Below are positions 1 through 9,084 of a DNA stretch of 64,000 nucleotides, one piece after another. The notes beneath the pieces are model-generated. The model did not search any database and was not told the DNA's origin. It was given only the letters and a program-made list of their open reading frames with translations. The position numbers and the translations under genes are program-made. Each line of letters begins with the position of its first letter. The first letter of the stretch is position 1. Source of the DNA: Phocaeicola sartorii JCM 17136 = DSM 21941 (GTDB taxonomy: Bacteria; Bacteroidota; Bacteroidia; Bacteroidales; Bacteroidaceae); NCBI RefSeq assembly GCF_000614185.1, contig NZ_BAKM01000018.1, positions 1 through 64,000 of the forward strand, given 5' to 3'.

Positions 1-47
1 CCCCAATCAATTCTCCTCATAATTCCCCCTTATATCTACATTTTTAT

Positions 48-55
48 TACATTTG
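48..55 (+). promoter_or_regulatory. Bacteroidota -7 box upstream of the repeat protein gene
   Basis: TACATTTG matches the Bacteroidota -7 consensus TAnnTTTG exactly and lies 21 bp before the ATG at 77. No clear TTTG -33 element is visible at the usual 19-21 bp spacing. It probably drives the two-gene unit 77-2976. Confidence 0.5.
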
Positions 56-76
56 TACCCAAGAAACTAAAAATGT

Positions 77-1468
77 ATGAAAATGAATGTGCGTATAGCA
101 GCAATGCTTCTCTTAGGATATTGTGCAGGTATGTCAACTCCTGCTTTTGCCCAGAAAAAGGACAAGCTTAAAAAGGGACCCAACATCTCCTTGAACATTT
201 CCGCGAAGAAAGACAGTGTCAAAACCACTTATCTGAATATCGGTCTGCTTACAAATATCTATCAACTGAAAGGAATCGGCATCAACGCCGTGTCCAGCGT
301 TGTGCAAAAAGACATGACAGGCTTCCAGATCTCCGGCCTGGCCAGCATTACCGGACGTCACGCCTCCGGTTTCCAACTGGAAGGGATTGCCAATGTGGCC
401 GGGAGCAACGCCAATGGAATCATGCTCAGCGGGCTGATGAATGTGGCCGGAGGAAAAGCCAACGGCATACAATTTTCCGGATTAGGCAACATTGCCGGAA
501 AAATATCGAGAGGGGTTACCATCGGCGGTCTGATGAATCTGGCCGGCAGCGAAGCCCAAGGGGTTCAGATAGCCGGCTTGGCCAACATTGCCGGAAAATC
601 ACAAAACGGTATCGCCGTCGGCGGACTGATGAACGTATCTGCCGAGAAACTGAACGGAGCGCAAGTATCCACCCTGCTCAATATCAGTGGCGGAGAAGCC
701 AAAGGTGCCCAAGTTTCAGCCATTGGCAATGTAGGTGTAAACGTGAATGGTATGCAGTTCTCCGCCATCAGCAACATCGCTGCCGGAGAAATCAGAGGCT
801 TGCAGCTGTGTGGCGCGGTAAATATCGCCGTCAAGACGGAAAACGCCCTGCAATTCTCAGGACTGACCAATGTGTGTCAAGGCAAGCTGCGCGGTGTGCA
901 GTTCGCTCCCGGCAACTACGCCGGAGAAGTAAGCGGCGCGCAAATCGGTCTGCTCAACCTGTGTGGCGGAAATGTAAAAGGGATACAAATAGGAATCATC
1001 AACCATAGCAAGGATACTACCGCCCATAAACTAGGTTTGGTGAATATCACCCCTAAGACCCGTATCCAGATGATGCTGTATGCAGGCAACACCAGCAAAC
1101 TGAATGCCGCCGTGCGTTTTAAAAACCGCTGGAGTTATACCATGCTGGGTATCGGTACACACTATCTGGATTTGAATGACAAGTTTTCGGGCTGTGTGTT
1201 CTATCGTGCCGGTCTTTACTATCCCATCGCCCCCAAACTGGAACTAAGCGGTGACTTAGGCTATTTCCACGTAGAAAATTTCGAGAATGAAGATGCGGAA
1301 ACGCCGGAACGTATGTATTCATTACAGGCCCGCATCAATCTGGAATATAAATTCAAATCCAAGATCAGTTTCTTTGCATCGGGTGGTTACGGCATGACAC
1401 GCTATTATGATAAAAATAAGTTCTACGAGAAGAAACCTATTTTCGAAGCAGGTGTTATCTTATTTTAA
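77..1468 (+). CDS. Exported 16-residue-repeat protein (LA_2272-type surface repeat)
   Basis: 463 residues with a signal peptide ending near Ala25 (TPAFAQ). From about residue 82 to 315 it consists of some 15 tandem repeats, mostly 16 residues long, with consensus G-x-Q-hydrophobic-S-G-L-x-N-hydrophobic-A-G-x4, as in LA_2272-type surface repeat proteins. The periodicity suggests a beta-solenoid. The C-terminal ~150 residues alternate polar and aromatic residues and end in Ile-Leu-Phe, like an outer-membrane barrel. The DUF3943 gene follows 36 bp downstream, so the two may be co-transcribed. ATGs at 73 (out of frame) and 83 are close alternatives; 77 gives the signal peptide intact. Molecular function is unknown; location at the outer membrane or cell surface is inferred. 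Confidence 0.75.
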   Translation: MKMNVRIAAMLLLGYCAGMSTPAFAQKKDKLKKGPNISLNISAKKDSVKTTYLNIGLLTNIYQLKGIGINAVSSVVQKDMTGFQISGLASITGRHASGFQLEGIANVAGSNANGIMLSGLMNVAGGKANGIQFSGLGNIAGKISRGVTIGGLMNLAGSEAQGVQIAGLANIAGKSQNGIAVGGLMNVSAEKLNGAQVSTLLNISGGEAKGAQVSAIGNVGVNVNGMQFSAISNIAAGEIRGLQLCGAVNIAVKTENALQFSGLTNVCQGKLRGVQFAPGNYAGEVSGAQIGLLNLCGGNVKGIQIGIINHSKDTTAHKLGLVNITPKTRIQMMLYAGNTSKLNAAVRFKNRWSYTMLGIGTHYLDLNDKFSGCVFYRAGLYYPIAPKLELSGDLGYFHVENFENEDAETPERMYSLQARINLEYKFKSKISFFASGGYGMTRYYDKNKFYEKKPIFEAGVILF

Positions 1469-1504
1469 ACAGCCGTCACACGAGTATAAACTAATTCATA
1501 CAGT

Positions 1505-2976
1505 ATGAAACTACAGCATATCGCATTAGTCTGCCTGCTGGCATTAAGTGCCGAAAGTGCCACAGCTCAAATACTGCATCGTCCCGATTCCATTTATACA
1601 TTCACAGATCCCCGCCTGCAAAAAAAGCATCCTTGGCGTGCCGCCGCCGAGACTTTCGGCATGAATGTCGGAGTATGGGCATTCGACCGTTATGTAATGA
1701 ACGAAGACTTTGCCAAAATCAGCATCGGCAGCATACGGCGCAATATCAAGCATGGTTTTGTATGGGATAACGACCAGTTCTCCACCAATCTGTTCGCCCA
1801 CCCCTATCACGGGAATCTTTATTTCAATGCAGCACGCAGCAACGGACTGACTTTTTGGGAATCGGCCCCATACGCCTTTGCAGGAAGCCTGATGTGGGAA
1901 ATAGCCGCAGAAGTGGAGCCTCCTGCCATCAATGACCTGATGGCTACCACCTTGGGCGGTATCGCCCTGGGAGAAGTAACGCACCGTATGTCTTCCCTGG
2001 TGCTGGACGATTCCAAGCATGGCTTCTCACGTTTCACCCGCGAGTTTCTGGGAACCCTGATCTGCCCCATGCGGGGATTGAACCGGATGATAACCGGCGA
2101 GATGTGGAAAGTAAAGCGTTCGCATTACAAATACCACGACTACGACCGCATTCCGGTATACTTTTCCATAGGCGCCGGCGACCGTTACCTGGCCGATGAC
2201 AATCACCTGTTTCGTGGAGAGCACAATCCCTACCTCGAATTCCGGATACAATACGGAGACGCTTTCGATAAAGTGAACGACGGCCCATACGATTACTTCA
2301 CCGCACGGGCACTTTCGGCCTTTCCGGAAACCAACCTCTCATCAGTCAGATCAACCTGATGGGGAAGTTATGGGGAGTTCCCTTGAAAACCACTACCGGC
2401 ATGGAAATGATGTTCGGTATCTTCCAGCACTTCAACTATTTTGATTCCGAGGAAGTGATTGACGGATCGGGGCGTATCCCTTACAAGATTTCGGAAGCTG
2501 CCAGTGTGGGACCGGGTATGATTTACAAATTCCCCCAAATGAACAGTCTGGTAAATTTGGAACAACGTGTATTCCTGAGTGCCATTCTGCTGGGTGGAAG
2601 CCTTACCGACTATTACAACGTAATAGACCGCAATTACAACATGGGAAGCGGATACAGCATCAAGAACAATACTATTCTGGACTTCGGCCGTTACGGCATG
2701 TTCGCACTGAATATGCATCTTTACCAGATTTTTACCTGGAAAGGATACGAGCATAAGGATTTGGAAACGGTAAACCCGCTTTATCTGAATGCACAAGGAG
2801 ACAAAGGAAATGTAATGCTCGCTGTGGTAAATCCTATAATCGAACTGAATCTAAGTTCACACTTCAAAGCAAATATGGAAGTGTCCTATTACTACCGCCA
2901 CACACATTATTCCTACCATGAGGACATAAAATACAAGACCTTCGAGACCCGGCTAGGATTGATTTATCAATTCTAA
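1505..2976 (+). pseudogene. DUF3943 domain protein, frame broken once
   Basis: A signal peptide (cleavage near ATAQ) precedes a DUF3943-type protein of Bacteroidetes, an exported probably membrane-associated family of unknown function. The reading frame is split into 1505-2359 (284 aa) and 2359-2976 (205 aa). The first frame ends in the unnatural tail NLSSVRST, while the +1 frame across the same bases reads ISQINLMGKLWG and continues to a natural aromatic C-terminus (LIYQF). One base restored near 2337-2341 (CCTCTC, probably CCTTCTC) rejoins the halves into about 490 residues. It is the second gene after the repeat protein. Whether the deletion is biological or a sequencing error cannot be told here. 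Confidence 0.75.
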
Positions 2977-3551
2977 AGCAATGAAGAGCGGACACGGCTC
3001 AAGGTTTCGGGAGTCATCTGTAATAATGAAGCGATGTACACAAGAGGTGCACGCTTCAATATTTCGGGATGAAGTTGCAACAGCTTGTCATAGCGTTTAT
3101 GAGCCGGTTCAAAACGAAGCGTGTCCGCCTTTATCTGAGACTCTATCAAAGAATGCTCGATAAAGCCGCGATAAAGCCGCTCTATATCACGATATTGATC
3201 TATCAGCTTCTCAACTTCCACACGGGGCAGTTCCCACACCACAGAGGTTTCCAATGTCTCTACCATCAGGCGGGTGGGTTCCTGTTTAAAATAACTCTCT
3301 ATGCAAATTATCATTCCGTTCTCATAACCGATATGTTCTGTCAGATCTTTATCATACTTATAATAAAATTGTCTGAGCATCCCTTTCTCTATAAACAACA
3401 TCGCTTTACAAACCTCACCGGCCTGCAAAACAATCTCCCCTTTACGATATTTTTTACAAACTAAGATTTCGGCTAATGCGTGAACACTTTCTCTACTGAG
3501 AGGATGGTTAACTTCTGCTATCCTTCTAGCTATGTCTATACTAGTTGTCAT
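2973..3551 (-). CDS. Crp/Fnr-family transcriptional regulator
   Basis: 192 residues. The N-terminal ~120 residues form a cNMP-binding-type beta-roll (KYRKGEIVLQAGEVCKAMLF, then an EKGMLRQFYY strand). The C-terminus holds a short helix-turn-helix ending in LLQMTPETLSRVRSSLL, the recognition helix typical of Bacteroidetes Crp/Fnr regulators. There is no CxxC iron-sulfur motif, so an Fnr-type oxygen sensor is unlikely; the ligand is unknown. It converges with the DUF3943 gene (4-bp overlap of the 3' ends) and diverges from the C69 peptidase gene at 3697, which it might regulate. Confidence 0.85.
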   Translation of the reverse strand: MTTSIDIARRIAEVNHPLSRESVHALAEILVCKKYRKGEIVLQAGEVCKAMLFIEKGMLRQFYYKYDKDLTEHIGYENGMIICIESYFKQEPTRLMVETLETSVVWELPRVEVEKLIDQYRDIERLYRGFIEHSLIESQIKADTLRFEPAHKRYDKLLQLHPEILKRAPLVYIASLLQMTPETLSRVRSSLL

Positions 3552-3661
3552 GTGCTCCCAATTTTTGTATTTTTTTGCAAAAATACAAAAAAAAGGCCGA
3601 ATAAAACGGTATAAATAACAAAATTAAGCCGATAATGTTCTGAATAATAGTTTTTTTTATA

Positions 3662-3669
3662 TACTTTTG
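3662..3669 (+). promoter_or_regulatory. -7 box of the C69 peptidase gene
   Basis: TACTTTTG matches TAnnTTTG; TTCTG at 3638-3642 is a weak -33 candidate about 19 bp upstream. The box contains the TTG at 3667 that opens the longest reading frame, so transcription should start after that codon and ATG 3697 is the credible start. Confidence 0.55.
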
Positions 3670-3696
3670 AAACGTAATAGTAATATAACGACCTTT

Positions 3697-5295
3697 ATGA
3701 AACTACTAGCCTCTTTAACAATCCTGGGTTTAGTCATGACACAAAGTGTCACAGCCCAAACAAATTACACGAAGGATCCGGAAAGCTGTACTAGCATTAT
3801 GGTAGGAAAGAAAGCAACTACCGACGGATCAGTTATAACCAGTCACACATGCGACAGCTGGTACCGAACTTGGGTAAACATGGTTCCGGCAGAAAGCTAT
3901 GAAAGGGACACAGTCATGAATATTTACGATGGCCGTATGCATACCGAATTTGCAGCCGACCAGACCAATGTAAAAATCAAAGGACAAATACCACAAGTAC
4001 GAAAAACATACGCTTTCATGGATACATCCTACCCTTGTATCAACGAAAAGCAACTGGGCATAGGTGAAACGACCGTAAGCGGACGCAGGGATCTGGAAAA
4101 CCCCAAAGGCATGTTTATGATTGAAGAATTGCAGCGCGTGGCATTACAACGTTGTACAACAGCCCGTGAGGCTATCCGCCTGATGGGAGATCTCGTAAAA
4201 CAATATGGTTATGGCGACAGCGGCGAGTGCCTGACCATCGCCGACCCCAATGAAGTATGGCATTTCGAAGTTTTTGGAGAAGGAAAAGATAAAATTGGCG
4301 GAGTATGGGCGGCAGTCCGTATTCCGGATGATCATGTAGGTGTATCTGCCAATATCTCACGCATCAGTACGCTCAATTTGAAAGATCCCGATCATTATAT
4401 GGCTTCCGAAAATGTATTTGACGTGGCCAAAAAGTTAGGGTATTGGGACGGGAAAGAGCCTTTTAAATTCTGGAAAGCCTATAGCGGAAAGAATTATTCC
4501 GGTCAACTGAAATCCTTCAGCACCCGCGAGCACTTTATTCTGAATGCACTGGCACCTTCCTTGAAGCTTGATTATGAGGCAGAAGAACTGCCTATCAGTG
4601 TAAAACCCGACAAGCAAGTATCCGTAACAGATGTTATGGCATTGCTCCGGGAGACATACGAAGGAACGCCGCTGGATATGACACAGAATCTGAAAGTTAC
4701 GGTAAAAGATAGGAAAACCGGAAAAGTAGACACCATTATCAGCCCGAAAGCCAATCCGTGGATGCGTGGCGATGAACTGAATATGCTGAACGGAATTAAA
4801 AAGGGAGTTGTGAAATCAGTACGCAATATCGCCGTTCCGCAATGCGCTTATTCTACAGTCATCCAGTTACGTGGCTGGCTTCCCGACGCTGTAGGTGGTG
4901 TGGTATGGTTCTCTATGGACAATCCCGGACAAAGCCCGCGCGTTCCGGTATTCTGTGGCATTACTGATTTCCCTGCTATGTATAAAATCTGCGGTAACCA
5001 CCGCTACCGCGATGATGCCGCCTTATGGCACTACCGCCGCGCCAACAAACTGGCTGCTGTAAGATGGGGAGCGACCCGCAAAGTAATGGAAAAGAATATC
5101 CGTCATTTCGAAGAAAAAGGGCAACGTGAACTTCCATTTGTGGAAACACAATACCAAAGCATCCTTCAATCCAAAGGAGAAGAAGCCGCCCGTACTTATC
5201 TCACAGACTATACGACAGACTTTATCGGTGCCACCATTCTTCGTTGGGACGAAATGGCAAACCAATATTGGATTGAATCACGCTTCGGCTTTTAA
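3697..5295 (+). CDS. Exported C69-family dipeptidase
   Basis: Peptidase family C69 (U34, Ntn-hydrolase) dipeptidase, about 532 residues from ATG 3697. A signal peptide (MKLLASLTILGLVMTQSVTA) is followed by a short stretch ending in ES, then Cys31 in CTSIMVGKKATTDG, the N-terminal nucleophile family motif; autoprocessing before that Cys is expected from the family. Characteristic later segments include GIGETTVSGRRD and SGECLTIADPNEVWHFE. The longer frame from TTG 3667 is rejected because that codon is inside the -7 promoter box. It sits 31 bp upstream of the C1 peptidase gene and near an S9 peptidase, suggesting a periplasmic peptide-scavenging cluster. Confidence 0.9.
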   Translation: MKLLASLTILGLVMTQSVTAQTNYTKDPESCTSIMVGKKATTDGSVITSHTCDSWYRTWVNMVPAESYERDTVMNIYDGRMHTEFAADQTNVKIKGQIPQVRKTYAFMDTSYPCINEKQLGIGETTVSGRRDLENPKGMFMIEELQRVALQRCTTAREAIRLMGDLVKQYGYGDSGECLTIADPNEVWHFEVFGEGKDKIGGVWAAVRIPDDHVGVSANISRISTLNLKDPDHYMASENVFDVAKKLGYWDGKEPFKFWKAYSGKNYSGQLKSFSTREHFILNALAPSLKLDYEAEELPISVKPDKQVSVTDVMALLRETYEGTPLDMTQNLKVTVKDRKTGKVDTIISPKANPWMRGDELNMLNGIKKGVVKSVRNIAVPQCAYSTVIQLRGWLPDAVGGVVWFSMDNPGQSPRVPVFCGITDFPAMYKICGNHRYRDDAALWHYRRANKLAAVRWGATRKVMEKNIRHFEEKGQRELPFVETQYQSILQSKGEEAARTYLTDYTTDFIGATILRWDEMANQYWIESRFGF

Positions 5296-5326
5296 TTGTC
5301 AACCTTATCATATTAAAAACAAACTT

Positions 5327-6517
5327 ATGAAAACAAAAGTATTCACACTAGCCGCATTGCTATGCTGCGCATCAGCCATGTATGCACAAGAAAGCGGTTA
5401 CAAATTCACAACTGTCGCATCACAGAAAGCAACTCCTGTCAAAAATCAGGCTTCTACCGGAACTTGCTGGTGCTTCGCCACCACTTCGTTCATGGAATCC
5501 GAACTGCTCCGTATGGGCAAGGGGGAATATGACCTTTCTGAAATGTTCATTGTACGCCAAAAGTACTTGAACCAACTGGAAGACAACTATTATCGGGGAG
5601 GCAATGGGAATTTAGGACAAGGAAGCCTTTCACACACGTGGAAGAATGCCTTCAACCAAGTGGGCATCGTACCCGAGGAAGTATATCACGGAATCAATTA
5701 TAACTCGGAGAAACATAGTCATGGCGAAATGGTGAAATACATCAACGCCTTAGGAAGTACGGCGGTAAAGATGAAACGTCGCAGCCCGGAATACTACAAG
5801 CTGATCAACAACCTTTTCGACACTTACCTGGGAGAACTGCCTGAAAAGTTCACTTATAAAGGAAAAGAATACACTCCGAAATCTTTTGCTGAAAGTTTGG
5901 GGTTGAACATGGACGATTATATCGAACTGACTAGTTTCACCCACAAACCATATTACCAGAAATTCTCTCCGGAAGTACCCGACAATTGGGAAAATGAGCA
6001 AATGTACAATCTTCCGCTGGACGAAATGATGGAAGTCGCTGACTATGCTTTGACCCACGGATATACCGTATGTTGGGACGGTGACGTCAGTGAAAGAGGC
6101 TTTTCATTCAAAAATGGTGTAGCCATCAATCCGGTGGTGAAGAAAGCGGAAGATCTTTCGGGTTCCGACCGTGCACGTTTTGAAAAGATGGACCCTAAAG
6201 AACAAAGAGAGATGCTGGCGGAAGCCTACAAGTTTGAAAAGCCGTGCCCCGAAGTGAATGTCACTCCGGAAGTCCGTCAGGAAGGTTATGAAGCATTTGT
6301 TACTACCGATGACCACTTGATGCATCTTACCGGCATCACCAAAGACCAGAACGGAACCAAATATTATATCACCAAGAACTCTTGGGGTACAGAACGTAAT
6401 ACATTCGGCGGCTATCTGAATATGTCCGAAAGCTATGTGCGTGCCAAGACTATTTTCCTCATGGTGCATAAAGATGCCATTCCGGCTGCTATCAAACAAA
6501 AATTAGGAATCAAATAA
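5327..6517 (+). CDS. Exported C1-family aminopeptidase (PepC/bleomycin hydrolase type)
   Basis: 396 residues from ATG 5327. The frame is open back to 5126 inside the upstream gene, but ATG 5327 starts a clean signal peptide (MKTKVFTLAALLCCASAMYA). Papain-fold catalytic elements are in order: Gln41 (oxyanion), Cys47 in TGTCWCFATTSF, a His in HLMHLTGIT and Asn in ITKNSWGTE. The long insert between Cys and His is typical of bleomycin hydrolase/aminopeptidase C. Unlike cytosolic PepC it is exported, so it probably trims peptides in the periplasm alongside its C69 and S9 neighbours. Confidence 0.9.
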   Translation: MKTKVFTLAALLCCASAMYAQESGYKFTTVASQKATPVKNQASTGTCWCFATTSFMESELLRMGKGEYDLSEMFIVRQKYLNQLEDNYYRGGNGNLGQGSLSHTWKNAFNQVGIVPEEVYHGINYNSEKHSHGEMVKYINALGSTAVKMKRRSPEYYKLINNLFDTYLGELPEKFTYKGKEYTPKSFAESLGLNMDDYIELTSFTHKPYYQKFSPEVPDNWENEQMYNLPLDEMMEVADYALTHGYTVCWDGDVSERGFSFKNGVAINPVVKKAEDLSGSDRARFEKMDPKEQREMLAEAYKFEKPCPEVNVTPEVRQEGYEAFVTTDDHLMHLTGITKDQNGTKYYITKNSWGTERNTFGGYLNMSESYVRAKTIFLMVHKDAIPAAIKQKLGIK

Positions 6518-6645
6518 AAAAGAAAAGAGCAGGCGTCCGTTTTTCTAAAATAGACGCCCGTTTTTTTGAAAACAGATGTCCGGACCGGAATCCCAATACA
6601 TACTGGCATTTTCAAATGGACATTTGTCTTTTTAGTAAAAGATCT

Positions 6646-8886
6646 ATGATTATGATGACAAAAAAAAACTTATTTGCATTAGTCTTATGCTTGTTCAGTC
6701 TCGGAACCACAACCCATGCGCAACGCATCCCCACACTGGAGGAGGCTGTATACGGAGGACTGATCAAGACAGAAGGCGGAAGCAACGTGAGCTGGATGAA
6801 AGATGGCGAACGTTATTCCAAAATAGAGAAAAATGCCGAGGGGGCATACGAAGTCACTGCCTACAAAGCAAAGGACAATTCCAAAGAAGTGCTGATCCCT
6901 GCCCGGCTGCTTTTGAATCCACAGACAGGAAAACCGATCCCTGTCCGCAATTTCATATTCAGCGAGGATAACTCCAAAGTATTGATCTACACCAATACCC
7001 GTCGCGTATGGCGTTATGATACCCGCGGTGATTACTGGGTGCTAAGTTTGAAAGACGGCAAACTGCAACAATTGGGCAAAAACTTGCCGGAAGCAACCTT
7101 GATGTTCGCCAAGTTCTCGCCGGATGCCAGCCGGGTGGCATACGTTTCCAAAAACAACATTTATGTAGAGAATCTGGCCGACGGTAAAATCAACCAGATA
7201 ACTCAGGACGGGAATAATGAAATTGTAAACGGAACATTCGACTGGGTGTACGAAGAGGAATTCAATTGCCGCGATGGTTTCCGCTGGAGTCCCGACGGGC
7301 AATACATAGCCTATTGGCAAAGCGACACCCAAGGTACGGGATGGTTTGATATCATCAATAATGTAGATTCCATTTATCCCAAAATCCAACGTTTTCCCTA
7401 CCCTAAAGCCGGAACTGCGAACTCCGCTGTAAAAGTAGGCTACGTATCCGCCGACGGTGGAAACACCACCTGGCTGAATCTGCCCGGTGACGCACGTAAC
7501 CACTACATTCCCCGCATGGAATTCATTCCGGGCTGTAACGAACTGTTCATCCAGCAAATGAACCGTGCCCAAAACACCAATAAAGTATGGATTGCAAAAA
7601 TAGGTGAAAATAACCCCGTCAACATCTTTACTGATCAAGACGCCGCATGGTTGGAAACCAATGACAATGTGCGTTGGCTGAAAGGGAACAAGTATTTCAC
7701 CTGGGAAAGCGAACGTGACGGATGGCGCCATCTGTATCGTGTAAGCCGTGATGGCAAGGAAATCAAGCCCATCACCCAAGGAGCCTTTGATTATATTCAG
7801 GAAGTGGGTGCGGATATGGATAAAGGTCTGGTGTACTTTATCGCCTCTCCCGACAATTTCACCCAGCGTTATCTCTACCAAGCACGCCTTTTCGGCAATG
7901 GAGAAGTGAAGCGGCTCAGCCCGGTTGATCAAAGCGGACAACATCGTTATATCATGTCACCATCCGGCAAATGGGCAGTCCATACGTTCAGCAACTCGGA
8001 AACTCCCCCTGTGATCGACATGGTGTCTTTCCCCGGCCATAAAAGCGTACGTCTGATTACAGACAATGCGAAAGCCAAAGAGCAATACAAAGCCTTGGGA
8101 CTGCAACCGAAAGAATTTGTAAAGACCCGTTCGGGAGAACTGGAACTGGATGCATGGATGGTCAAACCCGTCAACTTTGACCCTGACAAAAAATATCCAG
8201 TCATTATTGATGTATATGGAGAACCAGCCAACGCCACCGTGCAGGATGTATGGAGTGGAGGAAGCTTATGGCACCAGTACATGGCAAACCAAGGATACAT
8301 CATTGTCAGCATCGAGAACCGTGGAGCCAATGCCCCCCGCGGACGCGAGTGGCGCAAATGCATTTATGGAGAAGTCGGAACCTTTGCCAGTGAAGATCAG
8401 GCAAGAGGCATCCAGGACCTGGCACGTCAATACTCTTTCATTGACGCCACACGTATCGGCATCACCGGCTGGAGTGGCGGAGGCAGCCAGACGCTGAACA
8501 GTATGTTCCGCTATCCCGATGTTTTCCACACAGGCATTGCCATTGCTTTTGTGGCAGACCAGCGTCTGTATGACACGATATATCAAGAACGTTACATGAA
8601 CACTCCTCAAAATAATCCGGAGGGTTACCGCAAAGGGTCTCCCATCTCGTATGCAGCAGGACTGAAAGGCAATTTGCTGTTAATTCACGGTACAGGAGAT
8701 GATAATGTCCATTACCAGAATTGTGAAATGCTGGTCAATGAACTGGTACGGCACGGCAAGATTTTCTCACAGATTTCTTACCCCATGCGTTCTCACGGAA
8801 TTTATGAAGGCGAGGGAACCAGTTTGCATCTGAGAAAGACGATGGCTGATTACTGGTTGAAAAACCTGCCTGCCGGAGGAAAATAA
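6646..8886 (+). CDS. Exported S9 prolyl peptidase, DPP IV type
   Basis: About 746 residues: signal peptide (cleavage after THAQ), eight-bladed propeller, then alpha/beta hydrolase. The propeller carries DWVYEEEF, the double-Glu motif by which DPP IV enzymes bind the substrate N-terminus. The triad is visible as Ser (codon 8473) in GWSGGGSQT, Asp in GTGDDNVHYQ and His in RSHGIYEGEG. The usual Tyr after the nucleophile Ser is Gly. Expected activity is release of X-Pro dipeptides. In-frame ATGs are at 6616, 6646, 6652 and 6655; those at 6646-6655 give a compact signal peptide, while 6616 adds ten poorly hydrophobic residues. It lies 128 bp after the C1 peptidase. Confidence 0.88.
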   Translation: MIMMTKKNLFALVLCLFSLGTTTHAQRIPTLEEAVYGGLIKTEGGSNVSWMKDGERYSKIEKNAEGAYEVTAYKAKDNSKEVLIPARLLLNPQTGKPIPVRNFIFSEDNSKVLIYTNTRRVWRYDTRGDYWVLSLKDGKLQQLGKNLPEATLMFAKFSPDASRVAYVSKNNIYVENLADGKINQITQDGNNEIVNGTFDWVYEEEFNCRDGFRWSPDGQYIAYWQSDTQGTGWFDIINNVDSIYPKIQRFPYPKAGTANSAVKVGYVSADGGNTTWLNLPGDARNHYIPRMEFIPGCNELFIQQMNRAQNTNKVWIAKIGENNPVNIFTDQDAAWLETNDNVRWLKGNKYFTWESERDGWRHLYRVSRDGKEIKPITQGAFDYIQEVGADMDKGLVYFIASPDNFTQRYLYQARLFGNGEVKRLSPVDQSGQHRYIMSPSGKWAVHTFSNSETPPVIDMVSFPGHKSVRLITDNAKAKEQYKALGLQPKEFVKTRSGELELDAWMVKPVNFDPDKKYPVIIDVYGEPANATVQDVWSGGSLWHQYMANQGYIIVSIENRGANAPRGREWRKCIYGEVGTFASEDQARGIQDLARQYSFIDATRIGITGWSGGGSQTLNSMFRYPDVFHTGIAIAFVADQRLYDTIYQERYMNTPQNNPEGYRKGSPISYAAGLKGNLLLIHGTGDDNVHYQNCEMLVNELVRHGKIFSQISYPMRSHGIYEGEGTSLHLRKTMADYWLKNLPAGGK

Positions 8887-8968
8887 AAGTCAAAAGTTCC
8901 GGATATAAAATGATTCCGGATCGTTTTATAGTTATGAAACATGTTAAGACACTACTGATATGATTGTG

Positions 8969-9030
8969 CAGCCTGCCACTCTGAACACTAGTAAAGTAAA
9001 ATCTTTCATAAAGTTCAGAAGGGCAGGCTG
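8969..9030. other. Long hairpin between the S9 peptidase and wzi genes
   Basis: CAGCCTGCC-act-CTGAAC (8969-8986) pairs with GTTCAG-aag-GGCAGGCTG (9013-9030): 9 bp plus 6 bp of perfect stem around a 3x3 internal loop, with a 26-nt terminal loop. No T-run follows, so this is not an ordinary intrinsic terminator. It could be an RNA structure in the wzi leader or a mobile-repeat relic. Confidence 0.5.
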
Positions 9031-9084
9031 ACAAACCAACTTCGTTTTAACAAGTTTTACACTAGACCCAAACATATAAACTAG

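Noticed and set aside
5126-5326. Upstream extension of the C1 peptidase frame
   Set aside because: It overlaps the end of the C69 peptidase gene, and ATG 5327 begins a clean signal peptide.
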